A stretch of 6,970 nucleotides of DNA from Bacteroidota bacterium (GCA_023411775.1 JAEYOL010000263.1:1-6970), one strand, 5' to 3'; counted from the stretch's first letter, positions 1 through 6,543 are shown. The notes: generated by a model not told the origin, from the sequence alone. Made by a program: numbers and translations.

Positions 1-73
1 AACGAAACAAGAAAATTACGGACTAAGCCGTCTTTACGCTAAGGGTTAAGCGAGCGGTCGGGGTGACTGGTAA

Positions 74-119
74 AACGGAACTCCGTTCCGTTCTTGCTGG
101 CCGGAACGGGAGTTCCGGC
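74..119. repeat. Two adjacent hairpins with related arms
   Basis: Hairpin one is AACGGAAC (74-81), loop TCC, GTTCCGTT (85-92), a perfect 8-bp stem. Hairpin two is GCCGGAAC (100-107), loop GGGA, GTTCCGGC (112-119), also a perfect 8-bp stem. The two units also complement each other: 76-90 pairs with 102-117 except for one extra base, so the region could instead fold as one long hairpin with an 11-nt loop. No T-run follows on either strand, so a simple intrinsic terminator is not supported. It may be a palindromic repeat unit or a protein-binding or RNA structure. Confidence 0.75.
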
Positions 120-247
120 ATCCATGGACACCGGTGAAAAAGAAGTACACATGCGCTAGAAAAATAAAGAAAAGAGAGTAAAACCCATAGAAGATGCGTC
201 GGTCAAAGCTCTGATTACATTTTAACAATTTGTTCCCGACAGCAATG

Positions 248-266
248 ATTACCAATTACAAATTCC
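248..266 (-). repeat. TAATTGG-type intergenic repeat, copy 1
   Basis: Read on the minus strand this is GGAATTTGTAATTGGTAAT, starting about 10 bp after the TAG stop of the minus-strand GYF gene. It matches the outer arm of the palindrome at 5861-5882 (minus strand GGAATTGGTAATTCGGAAT) at 16 of 19 positions, and carries the TAATTGG heptamer that is tandemly repeated at 5793-5806. In both places the repeat sits just after a stop codon with TAATTGG on the sense strand of the gene that ends there. The similarity is visible; membership of a genome-wide family is inferred. Confidence 0.55.
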
Positions 267-275
267 TCGAAAAAT

Positions 276-1583
276 CTACTGTCCTGAAGACAACGCCACC
301 TCATCACTGGCCTTGATATTAATAATGCGGTAGCTGACCTTTATACCCCGGTTGGTATCAGGTACGCGTACAGTAGCGGATCCATTTGGAGCGATGGATT
401 TAAAACTGATATGTTCTGTTCTGAGCGGTTCCTCACTGGGCTTCAGGTATTGCAGCTCTACAACGACATGATCCAGTTCAACAGCCGATTTGTTATTTAC
501 GGTTAATAGGAGATTGCGTATGCCACCGAAAGCAACACGTTTATAATCGTTGCTCGATACAGAAACAAGATCCCGCAAACTATTAGTGGCAACAGGTTTT
601 TCACCGGAAAATCTTTTCTCTTCTGCACCCCTCAACCTGCTTTCGCGTTCGCCGGTGATGGGGTTTACCGTTGTACCGGGTACGGAATTGCTTAACGACG
701 CATTACGATAAACTTCTTTTCTTTTCGGAACTATCATCATCGTCTCCTTGCGGATCTTCAACGGCGCAGGTCTTTCCTCCCTGACGGAAAGGGGTTCTTC
801 TTTATCCCTGTCACTGGCATAAGCCTGTGTATTTTCATTTTCTCCCGGGTCCTGCGCTGCCGGGCTGGTTTCATTATATGATTCAGTTTCGTCAACAGCT
901 TTGTTCGACAGTGAAGCCGACACGTCCATCAGTTCTGGTAGTACCTGGCTGCTATCGCCGTTTGTGGGTTTGGATCGAATGATAAAACCTGCGAGTACAC
1001 CTATCATGATCAAACCTGCAACCACCGCAGCTTTTTTAAGAATAGCTTTTATTAATCCCTTCCGGTTCTTCCTGTCCTTTCTTTCCAGCAATGTCTTCAC
1101 ATATCTTTCCTTTATTTCATCCAATGGCTGGGAATATTTGATCTCTGCTTCTACCGGGGCTTCGGTAGTATCCACAATTGGTACAGGAGGGGGTGGGGGA
1201 GCCTGCCTGGCCTGTGAAATCTCTTTATTTAGTGTAACTGATCTATTACCCGGCAGCGTAACAAAAACAGATCTTTTGGGTGTGAAGTCCCGGTCTGGTT
1301 TTGCAGCTGGGGGAATGTACTTGCTATGTTCGGGAGCGATATCCGGGGTAATGTCTGCCCGGCTTGTTTCCGGTGTATTCTTCTTGAAAAACCTGTCAAA
1401 TGGTTGTTCTTCGACAACAGGTGCAAATTCCTTCAATTCTTCGATCTCGCTCGGATAACGCCAGGCGGCGCTTTTGCCCTGCACCCAGATCAGGTCATAG
1501 GGTTTTAACCCTGCGGACCTTAGCTCGTCGAGGGTAAACGGACCACTTTCCCTGTTATCCCGAAGAAGTAAATAACTGGTCAT
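276..1583 (-). CDS. GYF_2-like domain, single-pass membrane protein with C-terminal beta domain
   Basis: This 435-residue protein has an N-terminal GYF_2/DUF4339-like domain (about residues 3-53) with GPF at 14-16, W33 and W41 in the usual spacing. A charged, proline-rich stretch follows, with PPPPP near 129-133. A basic segment (about 163-184, RKDRKNRKG) precedes one hydrophobic helix (about 185-202), so by the positive-inside rule the GYF end is cytoplasmic and the C-terminal half periplasmic. Residues about 205-335 are polar and low in predicted structure. Residues about 337-425 look like a compact beta domain (LLLTVNNKSAVELDHVVVEL, then APNGSATVRVP), reminiscent of FxLYD or Ig-like folds. 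The start is the ATG at 1581-1583, which gives an intact GYF domain. It is divergent from gyrA. Its function is unknown; GYF_2 domains are thought to bind peptides or proteins, so a scaffold across the inner membrane is a guess. Confidence 0.85.
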   Translation of the reverse strand: MTSYLLLRDNRESGPFTLDELRSAGLKPYDLIWVQGKSAAWRYPSEIEELKEFAPVVEEQPFDRFFKKNTPETSRADITPDIAPEHSKYIPPAAKPDRDFTPKRSVFVTLPGNRSVTLNKEISQARQAPPPPPVPIVDTTEAPVEAEIKYSQPLDEIKERYVKTLLERKDRKNRKGLIKAILKKAAVVAGLIMIGVLAGFIIRSKPTNGDSSQVLPELMDVSASLSNKAVDETESYNETSPAAQDPGENENTQAYASDRDKEEPLSVREERPAPLKIRKETMMIVPKRKEVYRNASLSNSVPGTTVNPITGERESRLRGAEEKRFSGEKPVATNSLRDLVSVSSNDYKRVAFGGIRNLLLTVNNKSAVELDHVVVELQYLKPSEEPLRTEHISFKSIAPNGSATVRVPDTNRGIKVSYRIINIKASDEVALSSGQ

Positions 1584-1718
1584 CTGGATTGTTCAGTTTG
1601 AATGCACTAAGTAACGGAAAATTTATGCCTGCAACTGCCAAAGCCTTGTTATAAATAGGCATTTCTAACAGTTTCATTAATATCCACAAAGGGTGGAAAA
1701 ATAAGGCAAAAAACAACA

Positions 1719-1757
1719 TTTTTTGTCAGGTTATGACAGTCAAAAAAAGTAGATTTG
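1719..1757 (+). promoter_or_regulatory. Putative Bacteroidota-type promoter for gyrA
   Basis: TAGATTTG at 1750-1757 is an exact match to the TAnnTTTG -7 element used by the primary sigma factor of Bacteroidota. A TTTTTTG run ending at 1725 could supply the -33 TTG, but the 24-nt gap is longer than the roughly 19-21 nt usual for this class. Transcription would start near 1764, giving a leader of about 70 nt. The match is seen directly; promoter activity is inferred. Confidence 0.5.
1724..1738. promoter_or_regulatory. TGTCA-N5-TGACA inverted repeat, operator-like
   Basis: A perfect 5-bp inverted repeat, TGTCA (1724-1728) and TGACA (1734-1738), lies between the putative -33 and -7 elements of the gyrA promoter. 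A second inverted repeat, CAAAAAA (1707-1713) and TTTTTTG (1719-1725), overlaps its left edge. The position suits a repressor or activator site controlling gyrA, the divergent GYF gene or both. No regulator can be named, and short inverted repeats do arise by chance. Confidence 0.3.
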
Positions 1758-1806
1758 CGAGCCTCTTAAAACCCCTTAGACATAACGACTTATTAAAGAA
1801 AATAAC

Positions 1807-1834
1807 AGCCCCGAAAGGGTGCTAAACTGAGCAC
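1807..1834 (+). promoter_or_regulatory. Two mutually exclusive leader hairpins abutting the gyrA start
   Basis: The last 28 nt before the gyrA ATG can fold two ways. Hairpin A pairs AGCCCC (1807-1812) with GGGTGCT (1817-1823) around a GAAA tetraloop, with T1820 bulged. Hairpin B pairs GTGCT (1819-1823) with AGCAC (1830-1834) around a 6-nt loop and ends at the base before the ATG. They share 1819-1823, so they cannot form together. No Shine-Dalgarno is evident, as is common in this phylum. The fold could set initiation efficiency; this is inference. Confidence 0.4.
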
Positions 1835-4453
1835 ATGGAAGACAATTTGGAGCCACAGGAAACGAATGACATCAACAGGATCATTCCGGTCAATATAGAA
1901 GAGCAAATGAAGACCGCTTACATCGATTATTCGATGTCGGTGATTGTCGGTCGCGCACTGCCAGATATCAGGGACGGGTTAAAACCGGTTCACCGCCGTA
2001 TCCTGTATGCGATGAACGAACTGGGACTACGTTCCAACAGGCCGTATAAAAAATCAGCACGTCTGGTAGGTGAGGTGCTCGGTAAATATCACCCGCATGG
2101 CGATATGTCGGTGTATCACGCGATGGCGAGGATGGCACAGCCATGGAATATGCGGTACACGATGGTGGATGGCCAGGGTAACTTTGGTAATGAAGACGGT
2201 GATGGTCCGGCGGCCATGCGTTATACCGAGGTGAGACTGGAAAAGGTCGCCGAGTACATGCTTGAAGATCTCGACAAAGACACTGTCGACTTTCAACTCA
2301 ACTTTGACGATTCGGAAAAAGAACCAAGCATTCTGCCAACACGTTTGCCTTACCTGCTGATTAATGGGTCAAGTGGGATCGCTGTCGGGATGGCCACCAA
2401 TATCATGCCCCATAACCTAACAGAGGTTGTGGATGGATGTATTGCATATATCGACAACCGCGAGATCACCGTGGAAGAACTGATGCAGCATGTTCAGGCA
2501 CCTGATTTCCCTACCGGTGGTATCATCCACGGTATGGATGGTGTGAAAGCGGCCATGCAAACCGGTCGCGGAAGGGTAGTGCTGCGTGGCAAACTGCATA
2601 TCGACACCAAACCAAGCGGACGCGAACAAATTATCATCACCCAGGTTCCTTACCAGGTCAATCGTGATGAACTCACCAACAGGATCGGTGTACTGGTGAA
2701 TGATAAAGTGATCGAAGGTGTAGCACATGTCAACAACGAATCGAACAATAAAGAAGGCACCCGGATCGTGATCGACCTGAAACGGGATGGTGTCGCCAAC
2801 CTGATCGTTAACCAGCTTTATAAGCATACCGACCTGCAAACATCTTACGGTATCAACAACGTGGCGATTGTAAAAGGCAGGCCGCGTACGCTGAACCTGA
2901 AAGATATGATCAGCGAGTTCATCGAATTCAGGCATGAAGTAGTTGTACGCCGTACGCAATATGAACTCCGCGAAGCAGAGAAAAGAGCACATATACTCAA
3001 GGGTTACCTGATCGCCCTGGATCACCTCGACGAAGTGATCGCACTGATCCGCGCTTCAGCCACTCCCGATATCGCGAAGGATAACCTGGTAAATGCCGGT
3101 TGGGGCCTGGATGAGATACAGGCAAAAGCGATACTTGAACTGCGACTGCAGCGCCTCACCGGCATGGAGCGTGAGAAGATCAAGGAAGAATTTGACGAAT
3201 TAATGAAACTTATCGCGCACCTGCAGGAAGTACTGGCGAATGAGAGCATGCGCTTCGATATCATCAAAACCGAACTTCGAGAGGTAAAAGAAAAATTCGG
3301 CGACGCCAGGAGAACCGAGATCACCTATCTCGACGATGAAATGAGCCTTAAGGACCTGATCAAGGAAGAAGATGTAGTGATCACGATCTCGCATCTGGGC
3401 TATATCAAACGCACACCGGCCGAAGAATATCGCGCACAACGAAGGGGAGGACGCGGGGTGATCGGCGGAAGAACACGCGAAGAAGATTTTATCGAACATC
3501 TTTTCGTCGCCTCATCTCACCATACACTTTTATTCTTCACCGAAAAAGGAAGGTGCTACTGGCTCAATGTGTACCAGGTGCCGGAAGGGGAGAAGGCCAG
3601 CAAGGGTCGCGCTATCCAAAACCTGATCCAGATACCACAGGACGATAAGATCCGCGCCATCATCGACGTAAAAGATCTGAAAGATGAAGCATTTGTCAAA
3701 TCACATAATATCGTACTTTGTACCAAGAAGGGTATCATCAAAAAAACCGAGCTCGAGGAATTCAGCCGCCCCCGCCTGACAGGTGTAAACGCGATCAATA
3801 TCATCGAGGGCGATGAGCTGCTGGAAGCAAAGATGACCGATGGCAACTGTGAAATTATGATGGGTGTGAAAAGTGGCCGGGCAATCCGTTTCTCTGAACA
3901 AAAAGTAAGAGCAACCGGGCGCGGTGCCATAGGTGTGGCTGGTATTGAAGTAGACGACAATACCGATGAAGTAGTTGGTATGATTTGTGTAAATCCTGAA
4001 ACAGATGCCGCGAAAACAGTTTTGGTAGTGAGTGAAAAAGGATTTGGCAAAAGAACAAAAGTGGATGAGTACCGCTATACAAACCGTGGTGGTAAAGGTG
4101 TAAAGACGATCAGCATTACAGAAAAAACCGGAAAACTGGTAGGGCTGCTTGCAGTAGATGAAACCCAGGACCTGATGATAACCTGTAAGAGTGGCGTCAC
4201 GATCCGGATGAAAGTAGCGGATATCAGTGAACAGGGCAGGGCTACACAGGGTGTCAAACTGATCCGGCTTGATGAAGGCGATGAGATCGCTGCCATCACC
4301 CAGCTTGACGACCAGGAAGAAAATGGAAACGGGAACGGCAATGGGCATGCTGCGGAAGCGACGAATGAGACCGGTGACGCAACCGATGCGACCGAAAATC
4401 CATCTACTGACGGTAATACGGGAGATATAAATGACCAGCCCGTCCAGGATTAA
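1835..4453 (+). CDS. gyrA: DNA gyrase subunit A
   Basis: GyrA is the DNA-breaking and rejoining subunit of the A2B2 gyrase that uses ATP to introduce negative supercoils in the cytoplasm. At 872 residues it is full length. The N-terminal part carries GRALPDIRDGLKPVHRRILY (39-58), the HPHGD motif (86-90) and the catalytic tyrosine Y130 in AAMRYTE (E. coli Y122). I182 in NGSSGIAVG matches the DNA-intercalating I174. A coiled-coil stretch follows (about 360-490), without the long insertion seen in E. coli. The GyrA box QRRGGRG (535-541) opens the C-terminal beta-pinwheel, which separates it from ParC; degenerate boxes such as NRGGKG recur in later blades. The tail from about 827 is acidic with a NGNGNGNG run. 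The residues matching E. coli S83 and D87 are M91 and H95, which is unusual. The ATG start gives the normal N-terminus. Confidence 0.98.
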   Translation: MEDNLEPQETNDINRIIPVNIEEQMKTAYIDYSMSVIVGRALPDIRDGLKPVHRRILYAMNELGLRSNRPYKKSARLVGEVLGKYHPHGDMSVYHAMARMAQPWNMRYTMVDGQGNFGNEDGDGPAAMRYTEVRLEKVAEYMLEDLDKDTVDFQLNFDDSEKEPSILPTRLPYLLINGSSGIAVGMATNIMPHNLTEVVDGCIAYIDNREITVEELMQHVQAPDFPTGGIIHGMDGVKAAMQTGRGRVVLRGKLHIDTKPSGREQIIITQVPYQVNRDELTNRIGVLVNDKVIEGVAHVNNESNNKEGTRIVIDLKRDGVANLIVNQLYKHTDLQTSYGINNVAIVKGRPRTLNLKDMISEFIEFRHEVVVRRTQYELREAEKRAHILKGYLIALDHLDEVIALIRASATPDIAKDNLVNAGWGLDEIQAKAILELRLQRLTGMEREKIKEEFDELMKLIAHLQEVLANESMRFDIIKTELREVKEKFGDARRTEITYLDDEMSLKDLIKEEDVVITISHLGYIKRTPAEEYRAQRRGGRGVIGGRTREEDFIEHLFVASSHHTLLFFTEKGRCYWLNVYQVPEGEKASKGRAIQNLIQIPQDDKIRAIIDVKDLKDEAFVKSHNIVLCTKKGIIKKTELEEFSRPRLTGVNAINIIEGDELLEAKMTDGNCEIMMGVKSGRAIRFSEQKVRATGRGAIGVAGIEVDDNTDEVVGMICVNPETDAAKTVLVVSEKGFGKRTKVDEYRYTNRGGKGVKTISITEKTGKLVGLLAVDETQDLMITCKSGVTIRMKVADISEQGRATQGVKLIRLDEGDEIAAITQLDDQEENGNGNGNGHAAEATNETGDATDATENPSTDGNTGDINDQPVQD

Positions 4454-4524
4454 ATAAAACACACACGAAAAGTTCATTCCAGGCCAAAGACCGGGAGTGA
4501 CAAAAAACAATAACAAATAAGCAT

Positions 4525-5781
4525 ATGAAAAAGACCGCTCTCTTCTTAATGACGTTGGTGCTTGCAGTCATCGTAAAAGCCCAGAGCTACGATGATATCA
4601 AGAGCTATCTTCTCCTTGGTCAAACTAAAAAGGCCAAAGAAGATATTGACAAACGCATGACAAATTCAAAATTCGCAAGCAAACCCGAAGCCTATATTTT
4701 AAAAGCTGCTGTTTACTCAGCATTGGCGGCCGACAGCGCGGTCCAGAATACACCTGAAGCCGCAACGTATCGTAGCGAGTCAGAAGCCGCGTTTAAGAAA
4801 TACCAGGAAATGGAACCATCCGGCGAATTAATGAAAGATCCCGTTTATCAGAATGCACCGGTACGTATCTACAGCAACCTCTTCAGTGTCGGATATAAAC
4901 AATACGAAGAAAAACAATGGGCAGAAGCATACGAGACTTTTAAAAAGGTTGATGGCTATTCGTCAATATTATCGCAGCAGAAATTACTTAATTCAGATCT
5001 TGATACCAACGTAGTGATCCTGGCTGGTATTACCGCTGAGAGCAGCAATCAGAAAGACGAAGCGGCAAAATATTATAGCCGCCTGGCGGATGCCAAACTG
5101 GCCGGCGCTAATTATGAAAGTATCTATCGCTTCCTGGTAACGCACTACTTTACAAAGAAGGACATGAACAACTTTGAAAAGTATAAAGCGCTTGGTAAAG
5201 AATTGTATCCGCAAAGTGAGTTCTTTACTTACGACAAAACTGATTTCGCAGTAGGGTTAGAATCGGATTTCAATGCCAAACTGAAATCACTTGAGGAAGT
5301 GCTGGCAAAAGATCCTAATGACTATAAAGCCAACCTGTCTATTGGCCAGGTGATCTATGATACACTCAATTCCAAAGTGGAAGGTGCGGTACCACCAGCC
5401 AACGCTGAGGAACTGGAAAAAAGAATGGTGGCAGCTTTCAATGCCGCAGGCGAGGCCAAGCCTGATGAGCAACTTCCATACCTGGTTATCGGTGACTACT
5501 TTGTAATGCTGAAAGCTGAAGGCCTGAAAAAAACCGATAAGAAATACGCTGAATACCTGGAGGCAGGAAGAGAACCATATGAGAAAGCCGCAGCGATCTT
5601 TGAGAAAAAAGGTCTTGCCAACCTCAATGGCAGCGACAGGCAGCAATACAAAAAAGCAGCAGGCTTCCTGGAAGATATTTATAATTTCAAAAAAGAACAG
5701 GCCAAAGGCAAACCCGCCGAAGTAGCTAAGTATACAGCTGAAGCTAAGAAATGGGGAGATCTGTATTCGAGCATCCGATAG
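4525..5781 (+). CDS. Exported TPR-like helical repeat protein
   Basis: This 418-residue protein begins with a clear signal peptide: MKKTA, a hydrophobic core (6-16) and a VKA-Q cleavage site after A19. The mature protein is almost entirely helical with tetratricopeptide-like pairs, for example residues 113-145 (GYKQYEEKQWAEAYETFKKV), 164-192, 198-228, 252-283 and 316-364, ending WGDLYSSIR. There is no catalytic motif, lipobox or membrane anchor, so a soluble periplasmic or outer-membrane-associated protein-binding role is likely. It starts 71 bp after gyrA on the same strand, with no TAnnTTTG element and no hairpin-plus-T-run in the gap, so cotranscription with gyrA is probable. The ATG at 4525 follows an A-rich leader and is the only start that gives the signal peptide. 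A specific function cannot be assigned. Confidence 0.88.
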   Translation: MKKTALFLMTLVLAVIVKAQSYDDIKSYLLLGQTKKAKEDIDKRMTNSKFASKPEAYILKAAVYSALAADSAVQNTPEAATYRSESEAAFKKYQEMEPSGELMKDPVYQNAPVRIYSNLFSVGYKQYEEKQWAEAYETFKKVDGYSSILSQQKLLNSDLDTNVVILAGITAESSNQKDEAAKYYSRLADAKLAGANYESIYRFLVTHYFTKKDMNNFEKYKALGKELYPQSEFFTYDKTDFAVGLESDFNAKLKSLEEVLAKDPNDYKANLSIGQVIYDTLNSKVEGAVPPANAEELEKRMVAAFNAAGEAKPDEQLPYLVIGDYFVMLKAEGLKKTDKKYAEYLEAGREPYEKAAAIFEKKGLANLNGSDRQQYKKAAGFLEDIYNFKKEQAKGKPAEVAKYTAEAKKWGDLYSSIR

Positions 5782-5792
5782 GTTCTTTTGAG

Positions 5793-5814
5793 TAATTGGT
5801 AATTGGTAATTTGG
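5793..5814 (+). repeat. Tandem TAATTGG heptamers, copy 2
   Basis: TAATTGG is repeated head to tail at 5793-5799 and 5800-5806, then as the variant TAATTTGG at 5807-5814. The run begins 12 bp after the TPR gene stop and forms most of the left arm of the large palindrome. Related sequence occurs at 248-266. Confidence 0.7.
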
Positions 5815-5887
5815 AATTAGGCCGCAGATCCTGCGGGTATTTGGGAATCACCCAAATTAACTTATTCCGAATTACCAATTCCTTTTT
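5799..5887 (+). terminator. Three-armed palindrome with T-run; probable terminator or palindromic repeat element
   Basis: The outer arms 5799-5820 and 5861-5882 pair at 19 of 22 positions, plus one G-T wobble. Inside are two perfect hairpins: CCGCAG (5822-5827) with CTGCGG (5831-5836) around ATC, and ATTTGGG (5839-5845) with CCCAAAT (5851-5857) around AATCA. Together they make a cloverleaf-like three-way junction. TTTTT follows at 5883-5887, so in plus-strand RNA it can serve as an intrinsic terminator for gyrA and the TPR gene. The minus-strand reading has no T-run. The structure is larger than a terminator needs, which suggests a dispersed element that has been put to use; that part is inference. 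Confidence 0.6.
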
Positions 5888-5904
5888 AGACCCTGCGAGT
5901 CAGA

Positions 5905-6477
5905 TTATTTCTTCAGGTCAAACATCAACCCCATGTAAGCTTCGCCTATCAGGAAAGCGATGGCGCCACCCGCGACGGCGGCGAGCAGGGGCCATACTAT
6001 ATAAACTAATAATGGTTTTTGGTACCATTTAGACAGGTGCTGCTGGATCGTTTCGGCTTTGCCCGTGATGGTGACCAGGCGGGGAGCGTTCACAGTACGT
6101 GCGAGGTAAGCTGTGACGGAGTTAGTTGTACCATTACTTTGGTATGCGGTTGTGGATGCCCGATTGAAAACGGGACTATCTTTTTGTTTTTCTTCGTATT
6201 CAAATCCTGCCATCGCTGGTGCGGGGTTCATGACCATCACCTCAGCTTCCCTATAAGAAGAAGCTGCAGCGGCCAGGGGGTTCAGAACGGTGAAGTTCTT
6301 TTTAGCAGGGTTGGGGAAGCGAATCACCTTTTTTTCCACCAGGGTTTCCTTGGCCTTTTCTGACATGCCGGTGGACAGGCGTCCCCGGAATACATCACGA
6401 TTCCATGCTACGGGTGTAGTTGCAGCTTTGTGCTCCTGGAAGACCACTTCACAGGCAATTTTGAGTTCGGGCGTCAT
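5905..6477 (-). CDS. Tail-anchored hypothetical protein
   Basis: I do not recognise a named family for this 190-residue protein. The N-terminal block (about residues 1-67: VVFQEHKAATTPVAWNRDVF, then RGRLSTGMSEKAKETLVEKK) looks like a conserved folded module. Residues 68-150 are Ala/Ser/Thr-rich and probably flexible. A single hydrophobic helix (about 155-177, LLVYIVWPLLAAVAGGAIAF) lies near the C-terminus and is followed by a short tail ending DLKK. There is no signal peptide, so the expected topology is a cytoplasmic N-domain held to the inner membrane by a C-terminal anchor. I chose the ATG at 6475-6477; a TTG 13 codons upstream is in frame, but its extra residues look unlike coding sequence and overlap a leader hairpin. 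The gene converges on the TPR gene, separated by the large palindrome. Function unknown. Confidence 0.72.
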   Translation of the reverse strand: MTPELKIACEVVFQEHKAATTPVAWNRDVFRGRLSTGMSEKAKETLVEKKVIRFPNPAKKNFTVLNPLAAAASSYREAEVMVMNPAPAMAGFEYEEKQKDSPVFNRASTTAYQSNGTTNSVTAYLARTVNAPRLVTITGKAETIQQHLSKWYQKPLLVYIVWPLLAAVAGGAIAFLIGEAYMGLMFDLKK

Positions 6478-6487
6478 AACAGTAATG

Positions 6488-6516
6488 TTGACGGCACTAA
6501 AAACGAGCCGTGTCAA
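6488..6516 (-). promoter_or_regulatory. Leader hairpin just upstream of the tail-anchored protein start
   Basis: On the minus strand TTGA-CA-CGGC (6516-6507) pairs with GCCGTCAA (6495-6488), giving 8 bp with a 2-nt bulge around an 11-nt loop, and ends 10 nt before the ATG at 6477. No Shine-Dalgarno is visible. It may modulate initiation or be a chance fold. It also argues against the TTG at 6516 being the start. Confidence 0.3.
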
Positions 6517-6543
6517 TAAAAAAACCGGGGAAATTCGTGGGAT

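Larger units (their letters stand above)
1..275. other. Intergenic region with hairpins and repeat; no convincing gene
   Basis: This stretch lies downstream of the minus-strand GYF-domain gene that ends at 276. It holds two neighbouring hairpins (74-119), an 8-bp palindrome CACCGGTG (129-136) and an AATTACCAATTAC-type repeat (248-266). A reading frame that enters from the left edge and stops with TAA at 47-49 gives TKQENYGLSRLYAKG. It could be the C-terminus of a plus-strand gene outside the window, but 15 residues are too few to decide. A 69-codon antisense frame (46-255) runs straight through the hairpins and has no protein-like features, so I do not call it. Confidence 0.6.

Noticed and set aside
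46..255. A 69-codon minus-strand frame with a hydrophobic stretch
   Set aside because: It reads through both hairpins and the intergenic repeat, its C-terminal part is determined by the palindrome, and no family is recognisable.
901..1458. A 185-codon plus-strand frame inside the GYF gene
   Set aside because: It is Ser/Gly/Phe-rich, lacks a domain, and mirrors the minus-strand gene, which has a clear domain layout.
1835..4453. Topoisomerase IV subunit A (ParC) as an alternative for gyrA
   Set aside because: A canonical-type GyrA box (QRRGGRG) is present at the head of a full C-terminal pinwheel, which is diagnostic of gyrase.
3701..4516. A 271-codon open frame antisense to the 3' part of gyrA, and several shorter ones on the same strand
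   Set aside because: They lie inside the clearly coding gyrA sequence, overlap one another, are rich in Phe/Cys/Ile/His stretches typical of antisense frames, and have no recognisable domain.
5799..5882. Integron attC site, tRNA or CRISPR repeat as explanations for the three-armed palindrome
   Set aside because: There are no attC-type core boxes, no tRNA anticodon or T-loop signatures and no acceptor stem, and there is only one unit rather than regularly spaced repeats.
6478..6516. N-terminal extension of the tail-anchored protein from a TTG codon
   Set aside because: The 13 extra residues add nothing recognisable, the TTG lies within a leader hairpin, and the ATG at 6477 begins the plausible conserved block.
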